Shown: piece by piece, positions 1 through 12,800 of the stretch | How the letters are laid out: each line of letters begins with the position of its first letter | Position numbering within the stretch: position 1 is the first letter of the stretch | Assembly: GCA_035048485.1 (NCBI GenBank) | Contig: CM068580.1 | Span: 38,102,085-38,166,084 of the forward strand | Reading direction: 5' to 3' | Length of the DNA stretch: 64,000 nucleotides | DNA from: Pteria penguin | Taxonomy: Eukaryota > Mollusca > Bivalvia > Pterioida > Pteriidae | Made by a program: the position numbers and the translations under genes | The notes under the pieces: generated by a model | Database searches by the model: none | What the model saw: only the letters and a program-made list of their open reading frames with translations | What the model was told of the DNA's origin: nothing

Positions 1-95
1 CAAACAAGAATCTAAAGAGAAAATCTTTTAGAAAGCTGATGGTAGAGCCCTTGTACCCTATCTGCCCCTCAAAATGGACATGCAAATTTATTTTT

Positions 96-1245
96 AAACA
101 AGAGGCCCAAGTGGGCCTATATCGCTCACCTGAGTACCTAGCTGATCAGTCATGCAGGAAGGAAGAAGTCATTTATTTTTGCATTAGTGTGACTAATTAA
201 GTCAACGCAAATGTAAAAATATGTCAAATTTTATTTCAGACCAGAATCATAATTTTGATATTAAGCATTTGCTTTGTCTCTGCAAGATGGAATTCAGGAC
301 AACAAGTTAGTCATTTTCTTTAAGTGGGGCCTTTTGTTGACTGATTTCAAGTCTGGGTTATGAACAACAATTGTTTCAAATATTGTCCAGATCCAGCTTA
401 AAATGGCCTGATTTAATATGTTGACTGTTGTGAAACAAGATGTGTAAAGAAATGAAAAATATATTTGACTACAACTGGATTTGAATTGCTACTCTTTATA
501 TGTTAATTATCAAGTGGTATATGTACCAATGTGAGACCCATTCTTAGCCATGGTGGCACCACCTGCCGACCAATTTGGATGAAATGTACAAATTTGATAG
601 AGGACGTATAGTACCTCATGTATATCATATTTCATTAAAATCTTTCGTGTGGTATAACAACAGAAGTTAAAGATCTGTCCCTATATACCCTGATTTCAAA
701 GTCTTAAAAAAGTCATAGAAAATCCAAAAATTGAGATATTGACAAAATTCTTTCAAAATAACATTCCTTACCACAATTATGATCAAAATAGTCCATAAAT
801 CATTATTATCAATAAACTAGGAAATATGACACTTTTCTACATTGAAATCACCAAGTCCAAACAAATGTTGAAAAAACTTCTAAAATTTGATTTTGGAAGG
901 GAACCAAAATGACAATACTTCTTCACTCATCCCTCTAGATCATTTCTATGCATTCGATTTGTCTCTGTATGCACCCGGTCTGAAGAAGAAGTTTGTCAAA
1001 TGAGGATACCCTCTGTGACCTACTTTTACCTGTGGTTGCGCCACCTGGTGACGGATTGGGACAAAAACAACAACACTTGTAGGAGATTATGAGTGCTTTA
1101 TTTCTATGAAGTTTTATAGAAATCTGTTCAGCGGTTCTTGAGAAGGAGTCGAAAATGTTAAAAGTTTACGACGGACGGACAGACGGAAGGACGATGCGCT
1201 ATGACTATAGCTCACTTGAGTCTTCGGCTCAGGTGAGCTATAAAG
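96..1245. repeat. Bivalve-type interspersed repeat with GCTCACCTGAG ends
   Basis: The left end reads through a 'gaggcccaagtgggcc' hairpin into 'tcgctcacctgag'. The right end carries an 'acggacggacagacgg' stretch and finishes in an imperfect hairpin at 1207-1239 ('tagctcacttgag', short loop, 'ctcaggtgagcta'). This combination recurs in many bivalve genomes, which I recall rather than searched. I see no coding potential inside. Exact ends are approximate. Confidence 0.6.
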
Positions 1246-1659
1246 CAAACAATTCTATTTTGTTGAATATATTGAATAAAACTATTTATCCAGTGCTATA
1301 AATTCCACCGAAATATGAGTTTTACAGTTAAACTACTGCATATTATAGTATAGGGAGCAATCTGGCGAGCCGGGAAAAAATCAACATGTTTTCTATAGAA
1401 CATTCAGCTTTATATTTGCATGATCTGGTATATGTACATGCCAGTAGCTAGAATATTTATTTTCATTTCAGTCAAAGCCAGATTTTTTATTTCCAGCATT
1501 TTCAGGGTCAGAATATTTATTTCCAAAAAGTGCCAGCCCCCGCCCCCTCAGAATAAAATCGTCGTCCCCCGTATAAGTGGTGTCACTAAAAGTCAGTATG
1601 AGATTATATAATTCAATGGTATACAGTACATTGTTATGAGTAAAGAGTTAGCTTCATCA

Positions 1660-1885
1660 GTTAAATGCTTGGCTCATGACCAAAATGTCCCGTGTTCGAG
1701 TGCAAGAGTTAGCTCGTCGGTGTCTCATCTTTCGGATGAGAGTACAAAAAGCGAAGCCCTGTGACTATAAAAAGTTCTTGTGTGTATCCATTGTATACGT
1801 CTATGCATTGCATCAAACAGATGCCGTTATCTTATCCGTGCAATAATGTTGGTGTGTCATAAAACAAAAATTAAATTTAAATAAA
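1660..1885 (+). repeat. Diverged tRNA-derived SINE copy
   Basis: The segment matches the SINE at 15630-15902 in order: a degenerate B-box-like 'cccgtgttcgagtgc', then 'tctcatctttcggatgag', 'tgcattgcatcaaacagatgccg' split by small changes, and a 'gtgtcataaaacaa' tail. The tRNA head is badly worn, so this is an old copy. Confidence 0.55.
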
Positions 1886-2023
1886 CCATGATAAAAGTAA
1901 AGTGATATTGAGCGAATAATATAGAGTATTACATGTGATTTCGGCCCTTGTATCAACCTGAGGGGCCGATTTCAGCCTGAGAATTCAGACAAGGGCCACA
2001 GTTACCATGTAATGTTGTTTACA

Positions 2024-2085
2024 TTCGAACCCGGATCGTCAGCGCCGCAAGCCAAGCGCTTAACCACTACACCAAGCCTGCCCAG
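2024..2085 (-). repeat. tRNA-like SINE head
   Basis: On the minus strand the segment starts with an A-box-like 'ggtgtagtggttaagcgc' and ends with a B-box 'gggttcgaatg'. The distance between the two boxes fits a tRNA. The cloverleaf is not intact and the flanks are not tRNA-gene-like, so I read it as a SINE promoter remnant and not a working tRNA. Confidence 0.45.
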
Positions 2086-2089
2086 TTAC

Positions 2090-3750
2090 AGTACAGACAC
2101 ATATAACCACGAAGAGGACGTCAACAGAAAAAATAAAGCGTCTATCCAGACAAAAAAGAAGAGCTTGTTCAAATCGCAAAATACAGTAGGACTTGAAAAC
2201 AGAATGACAGGATGAGAATCAGGCACCTTCAGAAGACAACCCAGAAGGAATGTAAGACATCCTACAACTCATTATCTGACGTGGTGCAAGATGACAGCAA
2301 CAGCAAGAAATTGTACTTTTTATTCAAGTTAAGAGCAAGAAATGTGACAGTACAGGTATTGCTCCTCTACGTTCTGATGGGAAACTTCAAGGAGATCCAT
2401 ACATCAAGGCTTCTCTCTAAACCAATGGTTTCGCCAGTCTTTTAGACAGAGGATACATCAAAGATTCCAAACCTAGACAAGAGTACGAAAATTACAATAC
2501 GAAACATCTGGGTTACTGTGAAGTGGATGCTAGAGCTAGCTCCTGATTGGCTTCAATCCAAACAAGACCCAGAGAAGATTTCAACCCGCTTCCTCATTCG
2601 AGATGGGCTACTCAGTGACACCAACTCCAACAAGGCCAGGTCTTCCAAGCCTCCCTCCAAATATTCACAGTTAAGCCAGAGACTGTATATAAGTCTCTGG
2701 TTAAGCCTATAGCAAATATTTAAACAACTTTTTAATTGTAAATACTGACGTGCACTTCCCTTCATGCACACGTTTAATCATAGTGAGATGATGCTGCATA
2801 AGCGGCCCTTCACTTTAATGGAACTGAAAAGAATTCCGGATTACGCCACTATGTTAAAGAGCATGGTAAACTTTCCGAAGTGAAACACCAATCAGACAAC
2901 CAAAAACACTCTTACAAAACGGTATTTGACCTATTTGGGATTCCCACTAGATTTCTCTAACTGTAAAATACGAAAATAACTGAGGCAAGATCATAATTCT
3001 GCGAGTCTCTATATAGTGAAAAAGCATGTACCGTAGGCTATTAATGGCTTCTGGTGATAAAAGATTAAAACGGGAACGGCTTTCGTACATTGCAGTGATC
3101 GGATTTATAATCGAAAAAGAAAGTAGAAATGTATTCTGCATTTCAAAACTTGATTTCTAAATGCTCATCAGAGGAAGGCTTAAGTGATGGTTAGTAAGGC
3201 CAAAACAATTCTTTTTTAAATTTCTTTCATGCCCTTGTCATTTATTTTATTTGAATATACAGTAACTGTACGGTTTAAGCATTACGATTTATGGCTCAAA
3301 CTCAATGATTTTCACTGACTTCATCAGTTCATCAGCTTTTCTAGTTTGGGGCTTTTGCAGCTGTACCCGGTAATAGATCTAAGTTGAACTATCATTTTTC
3401 TCTCATCGACCTTACATCAGATAGGACATGTAGACAGTTTTTGAATGGATTCAACTTTTCAAATTTTAAATCATATTTAAGATCAATCTTTATTGGATGA
3501 ATTGAACTTCTTAAATAGCGTCTCTCTCTATCTTTGACAGATTCAGTTAAATATAACGCTGCATGAAACAATGGTTTTACTATGAAATTTCCCATTTTCC
3601 AAAAGTTGTATAACTATTTATTTTCATAATAAAATAGGCATTTTAGGGCCCCTGTTATTGAGGTCATTTGTATTTCTTAAAAACTGAATACCATACCCTT
3701 TAATATTGTTTGCACAATTTTAATAAATTATTTGAAGTGTTTGTTGATAG
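2090..3750. other. No convincing gene; possible home of the missing RIMOC1 5' exon(s)
   Basis: Only short open frames without family resemblance are visible. The RIMOC1 homologue needs at least one upstream exon ending with two bases of a split codon before 3751. I could not identify it here. Confidence 0.4.
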
Positions 3751-3874
3751 ATCTTACATTTTGTACAAATTTGTAGAAGACAAAGTTTTGATGGAGAAAA
3801 CCAAATCTAGATGTCAAAGATTTATTCAGGTTTCTGTTGAGTCAGAAGAAAAAGCAATACAAGAGTATGCACAG
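3751..3874 (+). CDS. RIMOC1: RIMOC1 homologue, first visible exon
   Basis: The acceptor is 'ttgttgatag'. The first base finishes a split codon, followed by 41 codons that run from SYILYKFVEDK to EEKAIQEYAQ. The donor GTATCA is at 3875. The ending EYAQ followed by AVLDFTYI on the next exon parallels LYTQ-AILDMTYF in the human protein. Confidence 0.75.
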
Positions 3875-6800
3875 GTATCACAGAGGGGTCGTGCTAAAAA
3901 CAGCCCGGGTAGCCCGGAGCAGCCCGGAGAAAGAAAGTTGCGCCCGGGGCTTTGTGTGTGGGTTTTTATTGTTGTATATGCCTTTATTAATTGATTCAAT
4001 AGTATTTTTATTCTATCTGATATGAATTTTAAGAATATTTGCATGTTTGATCCTGAATGACTAATAAATCAAATATAAACGAATCGCGAATCCGTTTTTG
4101 CCAGTATTGGTAATTGGGAATACGGTTGTCAACTTCTAACTATATATTTATACATACGGCTAAAACACAGTATTTGTCTAGTTTTAAAATCTGTGATGTT
4201 ATATACAGTTTAGAAATAATTTTTAGCATTTACAGTTAATTTCTTTTATTTAAACTATGAAATAGTGATCACTCCCAATGGCCACCAAATTTCAGGTTGA
4301 TTCATAACTTTGTTTTTAAGTTATGAAAATATAAATGCCCTCAAAATAGCCATTTTTGGGCGTTATGCTGTCTCATTTCAATATTTTATAATTTCAAACT
4401 AAATTTAATATATTATCTATGGATTGTTTTCTAATTACATTAACAGAACTTTATAGAGCATTTCCTATCATAAATTTTGGTGGTTGCTTCATAAAAATAG
4501 GCCAAATATTAAGAAAGTTATGAATGAATAACAAAAACATGTGCTTCTGTCAAATTCTTAAAAACAGAGCAGACATGTTGTGTTATATGCCTGAAAAAAA
4601 CAGAAAACATACTAATTTGCAAATGTTTGTTATTTTTTAAGATTCATGTTTGATCATTGTTTAAAATATTGGCATATATCGCCTTTCATAAGTTGTGTCT
4701 TTAAAAAATTGGGCATTAAAAAGCTTAAGAGTGAAAAATGACTTATATGTAGTGTCTGTAACTATGGGCTTTTACCTGAGGATACACTTACAATAAAAAT
4801 GGAATATTCAAGAATATTATAGTTCTCAATTTGCAAGTTTCTAATACAAAAATATTTGTATTGATTTGAACTTGAAACTTTATTTTTTCACGTTATAATG
4901 GTTACGGACACTACATAATTTTTCCCCAAAAATTGCAATTAAATTTCACCTTTTTATGATAGGCTTTCATTTTTACTTTATTGCTTACACAAACACATTC
5001 TTTATAATACAATATTATGCCAATATTCATACATCTTTTAATGGTATATTGTGGCTGATACAATAATTGTATGATGCAAAACGATTGCATTATCCAAATG
5101 AGTAGTTTTGAAAAACAAAAGTACACATTACCATTACGGTATTTGAAGAATAGCTGATGCTCAGTATTGAGTTGTAGGTGATTTCAAAGAAGCAAGAAAC
5201 CCTGATAAATGGAGTCAAATGAAGATTTAAGCTCAAGTAATGACCAAGGTTTGTATAAACGTACATTAAAGTGGTATTTATTATATTATGTAGTGTCTGT
5301 AACCTAAAATATGCTGCCCTGTATGCACCCATTTCCCACATGTGCTTACTAAACTCTGATGCTTGTTTTGCTGTTTTATTGAGGCCAAGCATAAAACATG
5401 GAGAATTAAACCTTTACTTTGTTTCCTCGGAGAATGTAGATGACATTCAATCCACAATCTGATCTCCTGTTTGCACTGGGAAATCCTTTTATGAGGCAAA
5501 TATGGACAGAAATTGTTTCAAACAAAGCTGTATGCAATTAACTGCTATTAATGCAGAATATTTACATAGTACATGCCTATATAATGCAGTGTTTTTAGGC
5601 TTCAGATATACTTTATGGTGCTGTCTGTAAGGTTACGGACACTACAGAATACAACAATTTTCACAAGACAAATATATTATTATGTCATACACAAATTTTG
5701 TGTCCATTCTCTATCAATTATACCAATATAAGATATTGATAGCCCATATGGATGGATTTTATCCAGAAGAATTGCTGTAACATGAGCTGTAGAAAAATGG
5801 ACTTAATAATTGGGGGGAAAGCATAAATGATTGTGATTTTCAGACAGCAAAATAGCTATATCTATGTTTTCTTTCTAATTTACAGAAAAGGACAGAAAAC
5901 CTTCACTGCGACCCAGAAAACCAGAAAAGGTTGCTGAGGATAAAGTGGTTGAAGACAAGGTAAAAGAGCAAAAAGAGAAAAACAGACTAAAAGTTAAGGC
6001 ATGGAGAAATCGTCAGAAAACAGAAAACCCTACAAATTATGATGCTTTGAAGAAGGCAGACGAGGATAGAAAAAAGAAGGAAAGAATAAAAGTTAAACAG
6101 ATGGCTAACTCGGATCCTGAATTAAAGGCTTTGCTAAGAAAGAAAGACATGTCTCAAGAGCGCAAAGAAAATATCCTTGCAAAACTGGAAAACCCTCTAC
6201 TTGTTCATGAAAGGGGCCATTCTAAATTCAAAACAGATGAATTACATGCCATTAACGTTGATGTTATGAAAATACACAATCATACATGTTTCAAGTAGAA
6301 AACATGAAAGTGGAGCATGGCTAGCTTACAGGTGTAGTGTCCGTAACCAAAGTGACAAACCATTATCCTGTTAGCTTTAAACAGCTAAAAGTGGTTGAGT
6401 GACTTGAACTTCTATGAATAGTCTTCATGCTAGTCAGTGTGTTTTTAACAAGGAGTTATGAGGAAGAAAAGTCTTCTACATGATTATTGTTGAAGAAAAG
6501 AGAGTTAAAATTTATATCTGTGAGAAAATGCTAATTTTGTTTGTTTGAAATACTGTCTCAGGAAGAGTGTATTGTTATTATGTTGTTTGAATTCCATTTT
6601 TCACATTTCAATGCAAATGTAAATAGAAAAGTCTTCTTTTCATTAAAATATTAGTATAATATGGCTGTTATAGAATGTGTAGTGTCTGTAACCAAAGTGA
6701 CATAATTTCTGTTGTGTACAAATTGACTGAAAAATTGTATACCGTCCACAGTTTCCACTTCAAAGTTGAAAAACTTCTGAGAATAGTGTTTATATTTGTC

Positions 6801-9800
6801 ACTAAATGTCTTTTCCACATTGAGCAATGTTGGATTCCTTTACTATGATTGAAGTTTATTGGTAAAATTGTTTAAATTTTTTTGTGTTTTGTTAAATGAC
6901 CCAAAAAATGTGCAAATTTTTTTCTTTAGGGAGAGTATGTGGTTTAATAATGTTGTTTGTATTACACTTTTGACATTTCTTTGTAAATTTGAATAAAAGA
7001 GTCCTGCTTTCAATAAAATATTACTTGTTATATACCTGCTGTAGTGTCTGTAACCGAAAGGTAACCTGTACTTAGAAAGCTTAGAAAAAAAAATTTGTAA
7101 CAGCTGCTGAAGTGAAACGCATATCAATTTGAATGACTTAGGTGTTAAACTTTTGATACTTAGAATGTTAAGGCACTGCAAGAAAGTTGATTTTTTTACC
7201 CTGATGAGACACTTTTGTCCATGAATACTGTGTTTTAGCCGATAATGACCTTAACAAGCTGATGGAAAAAGGAGAGAGCTTTATAAAAGATACAGTATAC
7301 TCTTGTTGCTCAGTCCTTTAAATATTATGTATGCTCCTTCTAAATATGTTTATCAAAATTAAATTCTGTTAATAAAACAATAACTACACGTAAGACTAAG
7401 AATGCATGAGGCAGGGGTAATATACACCGAAAACAGTCTTCCCGAGTTTTAAAATTAATTATGTGTAATACACCGAAGATTTTTACGAAACTTCATATTT
7501 CAATTTTTTGAGATACATGTTTATCAAAGAAATGCATTGGTTTCCTAAATTACATAAAGGATGAAAATGACCAAAAAAAAAAAAGTACGTGGAAATGACT
7601 ACGGAAGGAAAGAGGGCAAAAAACAATTCAGAAAAATGACAATCCTTCTTAAGACACTGGAGTTACCATTCTGTTACGGTAAAAATCTGTTGAAAACAAA
7701 TGTAGGGGTCGTCTGAACATATATCAAATGAGATTTTTTTTTCTCACAAATTTGATGGTGTATGGCTAGTATTTTTGGCCTTCTTCAATTCTTACACTGA
7801 AGTTCTACTCGTGCATTTTTATACTATGTGATGAATATCCTATGCCTCTTTCTATCACACAAACAAATACTAGGCAAAGTGATCATCATTATTATACTTT
7901 ACATATGATACAATCACACAGAGTATCTTTATAAGCACAAATTTGTGACATTGTATCTTGCAATCTCAGAGGTAAACAGATGGAATGGCATGTTGTATGG
8001 AAAACACATATTAGCTTTGTAAGACTAAAACTCATATTTAACGAGGGAGGGGGAGCTGCAAAAATTTATTTTAATCATTTGATTTCACGCTATATACCAT
8101 TGGCGTATCTAGCGCCACCTTTGACGGGGGGAATTTGCCGATTTTGACGGAAATTGGCCAAACAATGTTTTGTGTAAACATTTGATCAAACATGCAAATA
8201 TTCTTAAAATTCATATCAGATAGGATAAAAATAATATTGAATCAATTATTAAAGGCATATACAACAATAAAAGCCAACACACAAAGCCCCGGGCGCAACT
8301 TTCTTTCTCCGGGCTGCCCCGGGCTGTATTTAGCATGACCGTCACAGAGAGTAGCATTATGCTTATTTAACCTTAAAAGTTTGGTTTGAATGTTCCTCCT
8401 GAAGTATTCCATTTTCCAGTTTTCTATCAGGTAAATAACAGATTCTGTTGGCTATGAATCTATTATAATATTTATTGTAACTAATTTTCAGTGTGAAAAA
8501 AGAAATACCTATATAAATAAACCACTATCACATGAAATTAGTAACCTATGATAATTGCCTAAGGGATTAGTCAAGTGGTCATGTTTCATATATTTCAAAA
8601 TAGACTGTATTTAAGCACAGCATGATCTTTTCAGGCTGTTTTAGATTTCACTTATATAGATGAGAACAGGCTTGTTGATGAGGAATTTCCAGATAGTAAT
8701 GCAAAGCAAAGAATTAAAACTATATTTGGTAAGTAATTTCTAAATTGTAAGAAAGTATATCATGATAGTTATAGTTATGTTCCATAGATTCAAATTATGA
8801 ATCAGATACTTAGAAGCTGCTCTTGAAAATTTTTCTACCAATCTATGTTAAATAAATTACACAAATTTATATTTAGTATAAGTACTGAAGTTAAAAGCAT
8901 TTTATTTGTCTACATCTATCTAAAATAAGAAATTACATGTATATATGAATGCCTTTTCAAATTAATCTGTAATTCTACTACTTGTTTTAAAAATACATAT
9001 TAAAAAAAAGACTACATTTGAAAAAAAAAATCTGTGAAAAATTTCAGTTTTTGATGAAAGGCATAATGAAATAAAACCATGTACATGTACCCATTTTTCT
9101 GAAGATGAGGATTTATGATTTTATGTTTTATATGTATTATAGATTTGTTCCAGTCTATAGAAAACCTTATTCTGGAGTTATTACCATCAAAAAAGGTATA
9201 CTTTATTGAGAGAATTAAGAAAAATGTTTGTTTTCATCCACATTGATATATGATTTTTGTAAGTAAGATATTTAAAAGCAAATTTTTTAAGACAAGGCAA
9301 CAAATCTTATAGGTGCAAAATCATCGAAAATGTGGTCTGTTGATTTTAATGTAGCTTAAGCAAACAAGAAAGGGATCTGAGAGAGGTAACTGTAGTGTAT
9401 CTATATATAGATACATGTACACTGATTCCATAACAGATAGTGCGAAAATTATACACTTATGCAATTCTTGCACAGTCTGTCGATCTTCTGGTCTCTAAAA
9501 CTGCATTCGTTCGTCATGCCATGTAATTGAATATTCGTTTATTTGAATAATAAAGTCCCAACAAAAAGCTTATTCAATTAAGCGGCTTGCAATGTACTTC
9601 AAATTTACCGTGCCAAAATAAATTGTAAATTATTCTAAGGCTAAGGAGTATCTCTCACATGCACAGCGCTGACCAAAGATGGGTTCTTTGACCTTTATGT
9701 TTAGGTTAATTTGGTAATGAGTTTGATCTTCAAATTTTATTCTTTTGATTTCGACACTTTAGACCACAAGCAACACTGAAAAGACATAAGTTGTCGAAAT

Positions 9801-12800
9801 ATGGATATGGTGCACCAAATTAATACATGTATATATATGGTGTACCAAATTAATACATGTATATATGGTGTACCAAATTAATACACGTACATATGGTGTA
9901 CCAAATTAATACATGTATATATGGTGTACCAAATTAATACACGTATATATGGTGTACCAAATTAATACACATATATGGTGTACCAAATTAATACATGTAT
10001 ATATGGTGTACCAAATTAATACATGTATATATGGTGTACCAAATTAATACATGTATATATGTTCTGATAATCCATTGGTTGGACAGTTACAGTATGACAG
10101 TATGAAATAACAGCTTTGCCACATATTTCACATTCAACAAAATTAATGTACAATTTATGGGATCAAAAGCTATGGGATAGCAAAACGGGAGGAAAATTGG
10201 TTATCATATGTGATATTAAACCTCTTTAAAAATAACTGAATATGGTATGGATAGAACAAAGAAAAATAACAGAGATATTTGACAATTACAGATGCAAGAG
10301 GTATTAGGTACAGAAATCAGTGAATGTTTATACTGGAGGAGAGGGGCTTTGATGTACATGTTCTGTTCTACACTTCAAGAGCAAAAAGAGAGAGTCCAAG
10401 AAAATTTACAGACTTTTATTGAGGTGACTAGTACAATGAAACATATATATTCAAAATTCTTCCTAATTATTAAATGAGGCACAACTGTAATGTTTTAGAT
10501 TTTTAGATGTAGAAACATCAACAAGAAATGCTGAATGTAACGCTATTACAAGAACAACTTGTGACCATACCTCCATGAAGCATAATTTGTAAATATTTTG
10601 TAAACCTAGAAAACAATGTAATGTGAACATAAATCTATAAATATCACATTAGTTTTATAAGAGAAATGCTTAACCTAATCTATTACTGGAACAAACTCGT
10701 GGCCTTACCTCCATAAAACACTAGACTTACTTGGTAGAAATGTTCCATATAGGATCACTGTTTGTCAAGATCTTCACTCAGGGCTATGCATAGAAGGTCA
10801 AGATCACCACCAGGTTTTGAGTAATTTTTCTTGTCCAGCCAAGAATTTTTACATGCTTACTTAGAATTAGTTCTTACTTTATTCTTACTTTGTAAAAACC
10901 TTTCTTAAAGGAAACAGTGTGTTCTGACTTTCACTTAAGGTCATGCATTCAAGGTCACTATCAACTCAGCAGGAATTATCATATTTTCTAGCCCATAAAT
11001 TTTACATTTCAGTAGAATTAAATCATTCAAGGTAGAAATATTCCTTAAAGGAGTGCATTGTATATTGATCTTCATTCAGGGTCATGCATGCAAAATGAAG
11101 GTGTTCACTTAGATGAAATTTATTTGGTAAACTTTGAGGTATTGAACATAATTTATGTATGTCATGAAAAAATACAGATCTTATTCTATTTATATGTTGT
11201 GACCTTATTCTGCAACAGTTTGTAGAAAGCTGCTATTCTGAAATTAAGCAACAAATGTAATATGCAACTTCAGTGTTTGGAGTGTAATGATATGTACTAT
11301 GATATGATACATCGTGGTATCACAAGTTATGATATGATACATCTTGGTATCACAAGATGTGATATGATACATCGTGGTATCACAAGATATGATATGATAT
11401 ATCGTGGTATCACAAGATATGATATGATACATTGTGGTATCACAAGATATGATATGATACATCGTGGTATCACAAGATATGAAATGTGTCACAGGAAGAT
11501 GCTCATGCAATGTGGCAATCAATACCTTTATGAATATCTTTAACACTTTTTATGATATGTATATTTCAAACAGAATAAATCATGCAAAACAAACACCCAT
11601 TAAATCTTAGGTATTTCATGAAGCAGAATCAGTAAATTATAAAGTTTGACTAGAAAGTGTTTTGTGATACATTTTGTATCGTTCACATTCCATGATTAGT
11701 ATTGTATCATGAGAAGCCATATCATCTATTTGACATTGCCCTTGTTTCATTCAGTTTCACTTTGTGTCACTTGAATCTAAACACATATGAGTAGTGAAAC
11801 AAGTTTTATGAATATTTTATTTATGGAATCTCTTGTTTTCAAATTACAAGTGAAATAAATTGTAAAGAACATCCTGTTATTATTTTATACTTAAACACAG
11901 ATAATAAAGCATTATAATCAAGTGAATAAATTGCATAATTTCATCTTCAGATAAATTTGATTATACTTTCACATTTTCAGTCTTTATTGGAAGGAATCAG
12001 ATATTTGAAACAGATGATATTAGTTAGACCTTCTTGTGATACTTCAGCTGCCATGGACAGCACCCTGTCCTTATTAAACCTAGGTAAATAGAGTGTATGA
12101 CTCACAATAGTTCTTTAAACTTTGAGATTTGTATGTTTTATATTCTACTTTAAATGTTGAAGATTTTGTATTGGAGAATAAACAGTTTTATTGTTCTATA
12201 GAATGAAGATTAAAAGAAAAATAGATCATAATTTAGTTGAATCATATTAGAGGCTTTTCATATTACAATCTGTTACCATTTATTTACAGCTTCAGACTTA
12301 AAGTATTGCCTACATGTATATGCAAATGTGCTTCATATATATTACTTACTATTCTTTTATTATAGACTCTTCGAGCATCTTTACCTCTCTAGATAAAGTA
12401 CAGTCAACTCTCGATACAACGGCCATATCCGTATTTCCGAATTTTGCCGTTATATCGAATTTGCCGGTGTAACGAATTGCCGATATTTCGTATTTTACAA
12501 TGCATATATCTGTTGGAGTTATCCTTCTTTGCCGCTAAGGCCCGCTTTGTTTGTTTGTTGTTCATTGTTTAACGTCACACTAAAGAATGTTGCATCTTTA
12601 TGGTTACGGCCTCGCCGTTCAAAACCATTTCTTTTGACCTTTATTTGTATTTACCAACAAGACAAAAAGACTAAAACTAAAATATAAAGATGATATTTTA
12701 TTTCATTTTTCATTTGTGTTTAATAATGCATACAAAGCATAAATACATGTATATGTAGCATGTTCAGTCAAAGACAAAACTTTATCAAAATTGCGTGCGC

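Larger units (their letters stand above)
3886..8341. mobile_element. 4.46-kb DNA transposon with ~160-bp TIRs and 8-bp TSD
   Basis: The sequence at 3886-4052 is repeated in inverted orientation at 8184-8341. The outermost bases read GGGTCGTGCTAAA on the left and, reverse-complemented, CGGTCATGCTAAA on the right. The 8-mer TCACAGAG flanks both ends (3878-3885 and 8342-8349), as expected of a target-site duplication. hAT, P and a few other superfamilies make 8-bp duplications, so the superfamily is undecided. The inner region is AT-rich, carries a short exon-like ORF (5886-6298) and a dispersed GGTTACRGACACTACA motif, and has no long transposase frame. It is therefore either non-autonomous or an intron-split, decayed autonomous copy. 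It sits within the first visible RIMOC1 intron, just after the splice donor. Confidence 0.85.

Noticed and set aside
9804..10060. CRISPR-like array
   Set aside because: Head-to-tail minisatellite without unique spacers, in an animal intron.
11244..11546. Open frames on both strands (about 93-100 codons)
   Set aside because: Both are translations of the 30-bp minisatellite in a RIMOC1 intron.
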